Made by a program: the position numbers and the translations under genes. From positions 11,564,062 through 11,628,061 of the forward strand of contig OU612074.1 of NCBI GenBank assembly GCA_914767715.1: DNA of 64,000 nt, written 5' to 3'. Each line of letters opens with the position of its first letter. Within the stretch, counting starts at the first letter, position 1. This document shows, piece after piece, positions 1 to 13,300 of this stretch. The notes below the pieces were generated by a model. The model ran no database searches, was not told the DNA's origin, and saw nothing but the letters and a program-made list of their open reading frames with translations. The stretch comes from Membranipora membranacea (Eukaryota > Bryozoa > Gymnolaemata > Cheilostomatida > Membraniporidae).

Positions 1-555
1 ATGTTGTAAAAGTGAAGTCAAAATTTCATTGATTGCATGACCTGGCCTTTATTTTTGATAGTAACTCGTAGTACCACTGATTTTGAGTTCTAGTCTGTGT
101 CAATTAGATTGGTAAAGTACCAAGGAGTAATGCTTGAGTGTACCCAAGGTAATCCCTACCAATTATTGTCTAGTTGCTATGAGATTTCTGTAAACAAAAG
201 CCTATGTGTTGGGTGAGCCATTGTGTACAGATAACTGACCAGTCAGTTTGAGATAATTATAAATTAGAAACACTCTTAATCCTATAATTATCATATCATT
301 TTCGAACAAATTTTAAGTGAGTAGGAATTGCTTCCCTTGTTAAGACACCAGCTTTGAGTATATTATATTTCAAATAGAAATGATTGTCTTCTAAAAACAA
401 TAAATATAGACTAACCTGCCAGTTAGCATACTCAAAGGCAGTGGTATATTTTTCTGATTTAACTCAATAAAATGTGTGAAGTAACCAGTTGGACACAATT
501 TGAAAATAATTCTTGGTGAGGTTGCACCATAGAATGTTGAATGCCTACACATACA
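1..555. other. 3' flank of the Mab-21 gene, no gene seen
   Basis: AT-rich sequence downstream of the minus-strand Mab-21 stop codon at 1250-1252. I see no exon, RNA gene or recognisable repeat here. A poly(A) site for the Mab-21 gene probably lies in 556-1249 or here, but I could not fix it. Confidence 0.4.
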
Positions 556-1389
556 CCAATCTCTTTGCCAAATACATTTCACACATCACTAACCTGAAGT
601 AGGTAATAAATTCATAAAACTCAAATAATATCAACGTAGCCAAAATAGGGACTCGGTTGTAATGTTGGAGTAGAAGTTTTGTAAACAAAAAACACAAAGG
701 TCAACAGATTTGACAGACACAGCTTATGAGCTTTCTGAGCTCGATAATGCATAAATTTCTGGTTTTGGTAGGATGAGCAGAAGCTATTAGGGGTGTAAGA
801 TGGATGTGACAGGGCAGATATTCGACAACTAACAGCCGAAGAAATAGTTTGAGGTTATATTCACATGGGAAGAAAACTCATTTCTCCGAAGGTAAGGTAT
901 TTGAAATATTATAGCATTATAGCGGATGTACAGGACAAGCAAGTGTCCCTGTGTTATTAACAACTTTCTTTTTCAGATCAAAACAATGTGAGTCATGTTA
1001 AAATTTGTATGAAGTTTACAGGAGTTATCATTACTGTTTTGGTAAGTTACTCTGTTACTCTGTTGCTGTGAAGGAGATGATACACTGATACATATTATAT
1101 GGATAAAGGGGACCAATCTGACCCAGAAGAAGTGTATTACTATTTATGTATGGTTGCTGGAATGTATTAGACTAGCATTTCCTCATACTTTATCCAAATG
1201 TTATCCGACCTCCACAAAATTTTATTGAACAATCTACAGGTTTCTTTTTTTATCTGTCAGTTATTCTATTTATATGTTTCACAAACTCTTTGAGCACTAT
1301 ATTGTTATCTAGAACATCATATTTCGCATATTTCAGCTTCATTTTGATGGAACAAAGACACATATTCAAGTTCCTAAAATTAGTTACTC
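556..1389 (-). repeat. Segmental duplication, copy 1 (last Mab-21 exon plus 3' flank)
   Basis: This stretch recurs in the same orientation at 19556-20384 with a few per cent substitutions and small indels. It holds the terminal coding exon of the Mab-21 gene (1250-1373) and about 700 bp downstream of it. Identity stops abruptly at both ends, so it is a discrete copied block, not a dispersed repeat family that I recognise. Confidence 0.85.
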
Positions 1390-4300
1390 CCCTATTTTTC
1401 TCTGTGTAGTAAAGTAATATAACACATTTATGCTGTAAAATGTGAAGCATTTCTAGGTGAAAACTATTTTTAATCTTTGAAACTGTCACCCCGCACTTTG
1501 AGGTACTGAAGGGTGCGTACTGTGCAAACCCAATAAGCTACACCTACTTATCCTTTTCAAATAGATTTAAAAAAACATGTATTTCAGTCAGAAGACAGTT
1601 CGCGATAGTAAATAACTTCATAATCATATTCAGCATTCGCACTTCTCTAAAGTAGTTTATTTCGCTTGTACAATACATACCCATAGTAACCTCATGGAGG
1701 GACAGTTTCTACCACGATACATGTTAACAGCACTGAACAGCTATGCCAATAATTGTTTCACTGTAAAGATATTGCGTAATAAATGCGTAACTGGTTGATA
1801 CACTTCATACCTGATGAAGTAGTTGGGAAGCATTCTGTTCTGCAAGAATTCTATGTACGTATTTATCATCTTCTTAAAAACGCGTCCCAAGTCTTGGTTA
1901 CCTTTGATTTTGTAGAAGTCCAAATCAGTTTCCTATAATCAATTTAAAGGCAGAGTGTTAAGGTTTATGAGGGTAGATGAAGACTTCAGTCCATCATTTG
2001 CCTTGATGACACAAAGGGTCTTTCCTCAAATCTATGAGCTTGGAAACTTGTAAGCATCAGGTCCGTTCATGTGTTCAAACTTTTGAACATAAGGCAAAAG
2101 AGTCAGAGTAGCCATCGTTAGCTTTAGGAGAAAGCACCAATACAACACAGCAGTTTGGTGAGTATTTGAGTGATAGGCTATAAAACAGTTTTATTGATTT
2201 TCATGGTGCTTGAAGGCTGATTAATAATCAAGTTATCATATCAAGTATTCTAAAGCATACAGCAATTGCCGCAAGAGGTTTTGCGCTCAGTTTACAGGCC
2301 GGTCGGAGCAAACCTGGGAGCCAAACAAAACCCAGTAGTCAATGGATTGCAGTGGGATCCAAACCCACATCCTTCATCAGCTGCATGCCTAAGGAACGGT
2401 GCTCTTACCAACTGAGCCACCTCCTACTCTTTAGGCAGCGACTGTTTATTAAATTTGATGCTTTGTACACTGATACTCGGTGTACAGAGCATCCAGTGTG
2501 GTGGACCATCAATATCATTTACAAATGATCAACGCCTCATGGCAAAATTTAACAAACCTGCTCAGCCATCCACAGGAATACTGTCTTCAGGTGATATGTT
2601 CGCAGTACAGGAGTCTGCTCTGCAGCCAACCGCCTCAATACATGGCAGATACTCTGGAAATAATTTGAGATGGTGAGCTGTTAGGAAAAATTATCAGTTA
2701 ACTGCCCTGAACTGTGATGCTTTAAACATTAACTTTGTAAGTATTCAAGTAACATAACTATGTTTTAACACAGATAGTTATACTGCTTTGAAAGAAACAA
2801 CTTCCATACCTGTTGGAAGGTGCAACAGGATGCCATTCCAGTATATCTACTAACTGAACTTTTAATCTGGAACTTCAATAGGATATAAGCCAGTTTCAGA
2901 GCTTTCTTGTCACCATGATAGTGGAATAAGTCAGCCTCAGCACCAGCGAATGTGTACCTCCAATCAAAGTCATGATGATGGGGAACGGTGTCTGAACCTG
3001 AAACTTGACATAATATTCCCTAAGAGTACTTGAAAAGACATTGGTTTTACTACTGCTGAAGGTAACAAATTGTAAGAATAAATATTGATTTAATCTTACG
3101 CTATCAATTAATGAGATTACCGTGGCCTATAACTGCCAGAGCATGAAGTGAAAACACACATTGACCCGCTACAAATTGAGACATTTACCGGCCCCAAATC
3201 TATATCTGCAAAATACCCCGCCACAAATTGGTTTTTGCAAAATACGCCGCCGCAAATTCAGAGATTTACCCGCCACAAATCGTCTTTTGCAAAATACCCC
3301 GCCACAGATTGGTTTTTGCAAAATACCCCGCCGCAAATTCAGACATGTACCCGCCACAAATCGTTTTCTGCAAAATACCCCGCCGCAAGTTCAGAGATTG
3401 ACCCGCTGCAAATCTGTTTTTGCAAAATACCCTGCTGCAAATTCAGATATTGACCTGCTGCAAATCAGTTCTAGCAAAATACCCTGCTGCAAATCGAGAC
3501 ATTTACCCGCCGCAAGTCCGTTTTTATAAAATGACCCACCGCAAATTGAATCATTTACCCGCCGCAATTCCATTTCTGCAAAATATCCCGTCACAAATCG
3601 TTTTCTGCAAAACACCCCGCCGCAAATTCAGAGATTGACCCGCTGCAAATCGGTTTTTGCAAAATACCCCGCCGCAAATTGAGACATTTACCCGCCGCAA
3701 ATCAGTTTTTACAAAATGACCCGCCACAAATTGAGACATTTACCCGCCGCAAATCCATTTCTGCAAAATATCCCGTCACAAATCGTTTTCTGCAAAACTA
3801 CCCGCCGCAAATTCAGAGATTGACCCACTGCAAATCGGTTTTTGCAAAATACCCCGCCGCAAATTGAGACATTTACCCGCCGCAAATCAGTTTTTACAAA
3901 ATGACCCGCCACAAATTGAGACATTTACCTGCCGCAAATCCATTTCTGCAAAATACCCCGCCACAAATCAGTTTTTGTAAAATACCCCGCCGAAAATTCA
4001 GAGATTTACCCGCCAAAAATAGTTTTCTGCAAAACACCCAGCCGCATATTCAGAGATTTACCCGCCACAAATCGTATTCTGCAAAATACCCGCCGCAAAT
4101 TCAGAAATTGACCCGCTGCAAATCGGTTTTTGCAAAATAACCTGCTGCAAATTCAGAGATTGACCTGCTGCAAATCAGTTCTAGCAAAATACCCTGCTGC
4201 AAATTCAGACATTCACCTGCCGCAAATCAGTTCTAGCAAAATACCCTGCTGCAAATTCGGACATTCACCTGCTGCAAATCAGTTCTAGCAAAATACCTTG

Positions 4301-7300
4301 CTGCAAATCGAGACATTTACCCGCCGCAAATCCGTTTTTATAAAATTACCCACCGCAAATTGAGACATTTACCCGCCGCAATTCCATTTCTGCAAAATAT
4401 CCCGTCACAAATCGTTTTCTGCAAAACACCCCGCCGCAAATTCAGAGATTGACCCGCTGCAAGTCGGTTTTTGCAAAATACCCTGCTGCAAATTCAGAGA
4501 TTGACCTGCTTCAAATCAGTTCTAGCAAAATACCCTGCTGCAAATTCAGACATTCACCTGCCGCAAATCAGTTCTAGCAAAATACCCTGCTGCAAATTCG
4601 GACATTCACCTGCTGCAAATCAGTTCTAGCAAAATACCTTGCTGCAAATCGAGACATTTACCCGCCGCAAATCCGTTTTTATAAAATGACCCGCCGCAAA
4701 TTGAGACATTTACCAGCCGCAAATCCAATTCTGCAAAATACCCCGCCACAAATCGTTTTTTGCAAAATAACCCCCCTCCCCCCGCAAATACAGAGATTTA
4801 CCCGCCACAAATTGTTTACTTCAAAAAACCCCGCCGCAAATTCGGACATTGACCTGCTACAAGTTGAGAAATTTACCCGCCACAAATGGTTTTCTGCAAA
4901 ATACCCCGCCCCAAATTCGGAGATTTACTCGCCACAAATCGTTATCTGCAAAATACCCCGCCACAAATCGGTTTTTGCAAAATACCCCGCCGCAAATTCA
5001 GAGATTTACCCGCCACAAATCGTTTTCTGCAAAATAGCCCGCCGCAAATTCGGACATTGACCTGCTACAAGTTGCGACATTTACCCGCCACAAATCTTTT
5101 TCTGCAAAATACCCCGCCACAAATTTAGAGATTTACTCGCTACAAATCCAGACATTGACCTGCTACAAATTCAGACATTTACCCGCTACAAATTCTCTTT
5201 TGTTATGACTAGCTGCAATTTCAATTTTGTCTTTAACTATTTTACAATAAATATAATCATGATCCCCTAAATAGTAGCTTGAAGTAATTATTTGCAACAA
5301 AATAGTCTGCGGATACAACCAAGTGATGTCTATAATGCTCGTGTGTTTCCTGCTCATCGGCCTATGCAACTTAGGTCATCCATCAATTGATATTATGCAA
5401 TCTCAGCTTGAAAAAAAACAGAAACTGGAATTTATTACTGTGTTCAATGTGCCACAAAAGTTTGAATAATTTCGCTTATTGATGAACATTGATGACAAAG
5501 ACTTGCCAACAGTGCTAGTTTGAGGGCTCAAACGCTTTTAAAATGGGTTAGTGGTTTGATAGCTTCGCACCACTAACCCAATTTAAAACCGTTTGAGCCC
5601 TCAAACTACAAGAGCGCAAGTGGACTTGGGGCCTAAACATCAAGTCCCCATGCAGACTTTACAGCATACCTCGCAACCTTTGGGCACAATAACTAGGTAA
5701 ATCCTTGACAGATTCTGCTTTATTAACCATGATGATATTATTTGTAAGTACATATAGTAAAAACCATATCTGTTCACATATGATAAGGATACCAAAAGTA
5801 CAAAAAACTTTAAGACACAGAACACAAATATAAATATGACGTATATGTTTGTTTAAGTACACATAAGTAAAGTTCCACAAAATATGTGATCACTCTGACA
5901 AGAAATATATAATGTGCAACTCAACTGTTAAATTTTAGTTCATAAAATGCCGATGATTTTATGAATTTATTTTTGACATCAAATTTTTTTTGTATTTGGG
6001 CCACAAAAATATTGAACCCTATGTTTGACTAAAATGTAACACCACACACCAGTGGTACTGTATTTGTAGGGTAGGCCCCCTACGCTCCACTCCACTTCAC
6101 CCACTCCCATTTTTACACATCACTGAACATGCCTCCATGGCAGAGCCCGAACCCCATGCAAAACAAAAAACTGTCTAAAGCTACGTTTGCTGCTGTGACC
6201 GGTAGTGAAAGTGTGAGAGAACATGTGCTCGCACTAGGATAACTTAGTGTGGCGTGGTTGTCAAACACGATTGTAGGTTTCGAGGGCCACCCGCAGGCAG
6301 GTTGACGAGTTGATCCTGTTGCGAATGAAATTAGGTTGTGAGGCTTTAGTTTATTCAGGGTCGCCTTGAGGTCAGGGTGGTCATTCAGTTTCTCGGTTTT
6401 CTTGCCATCTACTGTCACCTCTGCACTCATGCTTTCAATGAGTTCATTGTCTCAAATAGTTAGATACATCAGGAAGGGCAATCACATCTACATGTAAATT
6501 ATTTGGTGAGAGGGACTGCACTTTACTCAATTTTGACATCAGCACCAAAATACATATACCAAATTACATATTTTGAACATCATAGATATTCAAATTGATA
6601 ATCTAAAATATATTGTTTTGATTCATTTTTATATCTACACTCGTATCCATTTTGTGGGAACTACCCCTCCCCCCCCCCCACTTCTTGCTCACTGCAAAAC
6701 TACTGAAATTGGCATTTTCACAGATTTTTAACCACATTAATCTACGCCATATTTATTTTAATTCGAGGGCTACAGGATGAGAAAGGTCGAAGCTCGGTCA
6801 AGGTTTCTACTGTACAAATGAGGCAGGTCAGATACACTGAGCAAAACACTGCCCTAGATAGGACTCTCTAAGCTACGCATATGCCCTAGCCCTACCAATA
6901 GCAATATCCATTCAGGAAAAAGACAGGTGCGTGTACGAACTGTGCTTTCATCATTGGTAGATTAGCTTGACCTTATTTATGTTTAATAGCAAAAGAAGTT
7001 CTATTCCAAGTTTCAGTCACCCATTAATGCTGGAATTTTGTGTGCAATGTAGATTGATAGAAATAGTGGAAACGGAATCATCTTATCACAAATTGTATTA
7101 TTTTCAAACCTGAATCCCAATTTTAAACAAACACCCTTCACCATCGACAATTTCTTTGAAATTCTAATAGGCTTTATAATTAATGGGAAACTGGCTGATA
7201 ATCACCAATCAGTTATAACAACTGAACAGACCAACCCACATTTTTTTTGTTTTCTTAAAACACACAAAAGTTTTAAATTGACATCCTCCCAGGCTCCTGA

Positions 7301-10300
7301 TCAATTTTCCCTCGAAATCACACTGATGTTCTTAGCTGGCCTCTGTACCTCATAGAGAAGAACAGGCATAACAATGCCATGCTCCCTGAGCATATCTAAA
7401 AACTAGGAAAAGAAAAAAAATTATTATATTGGCTCATGCTGATAACGGTCGCAATACACATTCTTTTGCTCAGCCTTGAAATTGCCGTTCGTTCGTCTTG
7501 GATGCAGTAAAATGTATTGGTATCAATATGTTCAGTCAATAGAATAAGCAGTATATTACTTGCTTTGAAACTAAGGCCACAACTTTGGACATCCTAAATG
7601 TATCTATAACCATAATAAGGTATGTAAAGCTAAAGTTAATAAGGCATGCAAACAACGTTCCCACAATGCAATTATTTTTGACTGAAATTGCGAGGATTAC
7701 TGAGCAAAACTGTTATATGAGACATGTATCATTGACCGATTGTTCCAGGGAATTCCCTCTTTGACATGCCCCATTTGGTCTTATTCTTGTGCTGCTCACA
7801 GGCCAATCAGGAGTATAGCGTATTGTATACATTTGCTCAAACCCCATTTCCAAGAAAACCACTGATTAAAAACATACTTATCAATTAAGGGTGGTTATCG
7901 GACCGAAAGACTAGGATTAGATAGCTATGGGCTATGGGATGGAAGGAAAAACCTACCAACCTTGACCTACATATGACAAGTTCCTAACATGGTAGTCTGA
8001 GCCCCCAGACTTTTGCCCAACGCATGACGCCCCCCCCCCCTCCCCGGCGAGTGTTTGGGGTTTGTGACACGCCCCAATCAGCAACATAATTTTTGAAAGC
8101 TATCGGTTTAAGATTTTGGGCTAGCTTAAGAAAGCTTTGGAATATTGTATATACTCTTCATTGGTAGGCTTTTACTACTTGCGGGATATGGTGGGGTGCA
8201 TTGCCAAAACCATAAACTTACAGTAAAGCTTTTCTGTAAGTTTATGGCCAAAACCTCTCAACCAAAAGTGTTTCGCTATATCATCATGACGTAACGGAGG
8301 CTGTTTAATTATATATAAAGGGAATTTTAAAATCGCAATAAAAACACCAAACTGTTTGAAACAAATAAATTTTCTAAATTAATTATTAAGGTGTCCCCAC
8401 AAGTAATTTCAAGCCAAGCTACATCCTCTAAATATGACCAGCCTCGATTGGTTGCATCATACATCAACTTGTATGGTGGTCTCCAAACTAGTAGTATTTG
8501 GAAAATTTCTCTAGTCTACTCATAGATTGGAATTTCTACAGAAAGAATTTTTAATACGCAACAGAAGCTCATCAGATGACCATGGGAAGTACTAGAGGCG
8601 TGATAAAATTATTTTCTAATGGGGAATTGAACACAGGGGGTTGGAGGTGTATTATTTTACATCAAAATTTTAGGTCAAGAATGCCATGGAGGGAAAAGAT
8701 CTGATATTTTCTTGCACACTTCAACCGGAGGGAGTTTGATATAGATCAATTGTTTGATTTGGAGTGGCCTAATGTATAGAATGTAAAATGTTATCTCTGT
8801 CTGTCTGTCAAAAAATAAAGAAATGATAGAGATACTATAGTTATACTGATTTATGAGTTATCTTTTCATTTATTCTTGGCCACAACTCGTTGAACTACCG
8901 TGTGTAAAGAGAGAACATTGATTGTGAACTAAATGTGATTGATTTTATTTATTGATATTATTGACCTACGTGTATATGTAGATAGGACTGTCTAGTTACT
9001 TATCATTACGTATACAATTTATTATCAGTCTTGCTTACCCCTCCATGATTGAGGCCACACATCAGCTAGTCTATATATGGTTTCCGTTGCATTACTAAGT
9101 TATAGCAATACAAGTTGACAAACTCATCTCTGTTTTGTGCACTTATAATGGTTGGCAGTCCATCCATGTCAAGCCTATTCGACAGCAATTCGCTGTCTAT
9201 GATAGTACGAATCTCTTCCTGGCTTTTGGCATTCAGCAGCTAGCAAAAATACAGATAGCATAATATAATAGTTTGCATAGTAATACTAATAATAATAGTA
9301 ACAATAACTAGACATAACGTACAATTTTTGCGAGCAACCAATAATGGAGTCAAACAACTGATGCATTAAAATTAGAGCTGTGCAATAAACCGAATATATC
9401 GTATCGGTTTGAAAATATACAAAAATTATAGGTAGTAAAATTGAATACCGAAATACCGAATTATCGATATCGACTATATTATCGGTTTAAAATACTATCT
9501 TTGGTCTGTAAATGATGCTTTCTGATGTTATTTTGATGGCAGGAGTTCAAAATTTCCCATTAAATATCCACAAGTTCACAAAAACTCTGCAAAACGAATA
9601 AATCGAATATATCGGTTTCAAAATGAAAATATCGTATCGGTCTTGAATTTGGAACCCCTTCCCAGCCCTAGAAAAAATGGGAGTTGTTTTCTCGAAGAAA
9701 TTACTGCACAATTCCAAAAAGCGGTACGGAAAATACGCTTGTAACTACAACAAAGTATGTGTGTGATTGGCCGGTTAGGCTAATGGCTGATGACTCCGGT
9801 CGAAAATATAGAAAAACTTTTTGAATTTTGATGCCTGATGACCAAACAAAGACAACAGACATTGCATGAGTAATACTGTCGAAATCCAACAAAAACAAGT
9901 GTCATACAATGTACATGTACCAATGTCTGACTTAAAATACCAAAGAGATAACTTACTTTGGAGTGGAAAAAAACTTGCATTGCTTGCACTACACCACTGC
10001 ACTCACAGGCATGTTTCCAGGGATTTCTACTTTTTGTTTGACTCAACGTAAAATACCCCTTCTTCTAGACCATTTTACAGCTTTGCCAGCTTAACCACTT
10101 AAGATATACCTGCTCTGTTTAGGCATGGGTTAGTTATTAACTCAACGAAATATCCTGCAGTTGACGCATAAAGTAACTTAAAAACAAGTTTTTTTATGCA
10201 GTGAAAAACAGCTACAATGTATTTTTGAGCAATATTGTGCGTCACTTGCGGAAAACTAGTGTACTCATAATTTTCAGATCAGCCCATGTCTAAACAGAGC

Positions 10301-13300
10301 GGGTATATAGGTGGTTAAGGTGACAGAAGTGTAAAATGGTCTAGAAGAAGGGGGTCTTTAACATTGCGTCCAACCAAAGAAGAAATCCCTGAAAAAATGC
10401 CTGTAAGCTAAGCACAGTGGCTTACTGCAATCAATTTTCGCCAAACCCACCTCAAATTGGGCAATAAGGTTGTTTGACAGAATATGCTTCCCAAGAATTC
10501 ACATCCATTTTTGTAAACTAATGAACAACCTTATGACATGGCTTAATTAGCCCCCCCCCCCCCTCTGATCCCTATTATTATTATCATTAAAAATGTGTTA
10601 AGATGAGATGGGGTAATCGGTTATCGGTTGCTCAATGATACTTTTCATACGTGACCATCTCACATGTGATTAGCATTGACACATGAGAAGTAGTCAGTGA
10701 CAGCTTTGTCAAAAGTCAGTTAACACCAGACCTGTGATTAAGGATTTAACAAGTCAAGTCACAAGACAGGATATTTATTCTAATTCAAGTTAAAGTTTGA
10801 ATTTAACAAAACTGCCAGCCTAAGAGGAGGTAATGGATTGATATTCAAAAACGAGGCATTTCTTTGCCCTATGACAATAAACATACTCTAAAATGGTGCT
10901 TAATTACACTTATTGCTCATTTTTGGCCCATTTTTTTATGTAAATCTGGGCAAGTCAAGTATTTGGAAGTGAAGTACCCAAATCACTGTGACTTGGTCAC
11001 AGCTGTAGTTAGCACTAACATTAAATAATTAATATAAAACATGATTTTTATACATAAAAACACTAACCTCGGTCAAAGCAGCAGCCACTGTGGGCGTCAT
11101 GTCATGGACTACAACCGGCGGCATTACACCAGTGCCCGCCTCTATGTAGCGACAGGTTAGGGAGTAAAGCAGCTTTGGTGAGGGTCCCCCTTGGGTTGTC
11201 ATCGTTGACAACATCTCACCTGCTAACCTGTAATCACCACCCTGGAGTGCTCTTGTATTGCACCTAATAGCAGATGTGCCATCTTCAGCTACAACAAATA
11301 AGCATTTATGAGGTTATGTAACCGGTAACTGGTACTTTGACTTAGAAGTGTACACAGTGATATTCACCACTCGATTCGAAGGCTGAGCATTAACAGTGTA
11401 CGTGTATATATATATATACACACATTTGTGCAATAAAGTGTCATATATCCCACTATTGTACCCATAAAAACCCTGGACAATGAGTCTTTCATATATACAT
11501 ATATAGAATGATAATAGGGCTTTTATGTGACCGTTATGTGTACTACCCCATACCTTTGGGTTCCAGATGATTGTGGGGTCTTTGAAGGGCCCATAACAAA
11601 ATGTTTCATGCGCTCTAAACTTACAACTCTTGTATACATCAGTATTACACATGGCCATATAAACATGTATATATGAATAAAATGTTGTACACCTGATGAA
11701 ATGAATCCATTAATACAGCTTAACTTTGTTTCTCAAAATATAAATACAAGACACGCTGGTAATTCTCAACTCCCATTTCTGCATCACAAGTTTTATTCTG
11801 TTATCCTGCAACCAATACTAAGTTGGAATATGAACAAATGAGGCCGGTCATCGCAGGGGTCAACCAGGGACACACCCCAACACCAGAAGCAAAAATAATT
11901 CCACTTCTATGATACCTCTGTGAGATATATTGAAGTGGTATCGACAGGATTCCTTATTGTGAGCTTTCCTACACAACTGAATCATAACTCAGCCACTGTA
12001 ATTAATAGACCGGCTGTGACTGCAGGTGGTACGGATCATGGTTGATCAATATCGGGTAGGATACTGTATCTACCAGTAGTTGCAACTTCGGGTCGAATCG
12101 GTTATTCAAGTGCCACCCATGCATTGGCACTGCAGTAGGAGGACAGTAGCACTGACAATAATTTATGTCATCTGCTTGAGCGGCGGTCCTGATAAATTTA
12201 ACTGTTATGTCATACATGTGCGCATTAATCTGAATCAAGCCCAACAAGGAGCACCCGGATTGTACATGCATACCCACTAGCAAGACATTTTCCTATGCCA
12301 GAGTTGTCTCTTATTTTATTAAGTTAAGACAACTGCTGAGACCCCATTGTTGAACATGTTGATAGCTGCAGCGCCCTGACAACCGCTTACCAAAGTTTAA
12401 ACACATAAACTAATCTTACTGCGATAAATCTTGTCTCTCACTACGCAGATTGGGTTCAATGTGCATATTACTCTCTCCATTCCGGACATGCTGGATTATT
12501 GGTGTCTTGTATGATTGGCGATCCTACATTACACGAAGGGCCATCAAGGATTAGCGTCACAGCTAGCAAGGTATTCATAAACGCCAGTAAACCTTTTTTG
12601 GATTTTCCCACCAATATTGAACCACAACCAGAAGATTGTTCCACCCCTAGCTGTAACCACAAAAGCGCAGCTGCTGCATCACAAGAGGGGAGTAAATGAA
12701 TGCAAAATATGGAGAGAAATCTCGAGAGCAAAATTATTGGGAGGCAAATCAACCTCCCTGTATTTAGCTTGCTTTTATCCAGAATGACTAAATATAACAC
12801 ACCTGCACTGAATAGCCCACTATCTCTTACTATGGAGGGCAGAAGGAGCTCAAAAAACTCTCTGCGCGGCCCTCCCTGGTCTGCAGAGGGCTCTGCACAA
12901 TCTAGCTCGCCAGAGAATTTGCAAAGTATGACACCCGAGCGACCAGCTACAGTGGGCAGCTTCCAGGAGTTAAAGGCCGACCTCCACACATTCTTCCTCT
13001 GTACCACTATGCGGCGTAGTTGGCCTGTTACCGTTTCTGAATGAGCTTTTAGTATTCCTTCTATCTCTTCTCGCTTAAGGTCCCTGAAATATGACACAAC
13101 GCTATAAAGAATTTGTAAAAAGGGTTTGGTGAGGGATTACCTTACCAATCCTTTTGAATACAGGAATGCAAAACTGATTTGTTACATGTCCCAAATAAGC
13201 CATGTGAGTGATGTATAAAGTAGTAGGAGTTGTACTTCAATTGTAATTAAGGACACTCCAAATTAATACCTCCACCCCTCCACCTTTGCATCTTCCAACT

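Noticed and set aside
3148-5128. Long open frames on both strands (up to 124 codons)
   Set aside because: They are translations of the 23/29-bp tandem repeats, open in several frames at once, with products that merely repeat the monomer.
3140-5205. CRISPR-like array of short repeats
   Set aside because: There are no unique spacers, units are degenerate and contiguous, and the genome is clearly animal.
12468-12802. Continuation of the HECT N-lobe frame
   Set aside because: A donor at 12802-12801 joins in phase to the exon at 11288, which restores HECT similarity. The continuation has none.
12499-13044. Plus-strand open frames of 66 and 114 codons
   Set aside because: Antisense shadows of the HECT exon and its intron.
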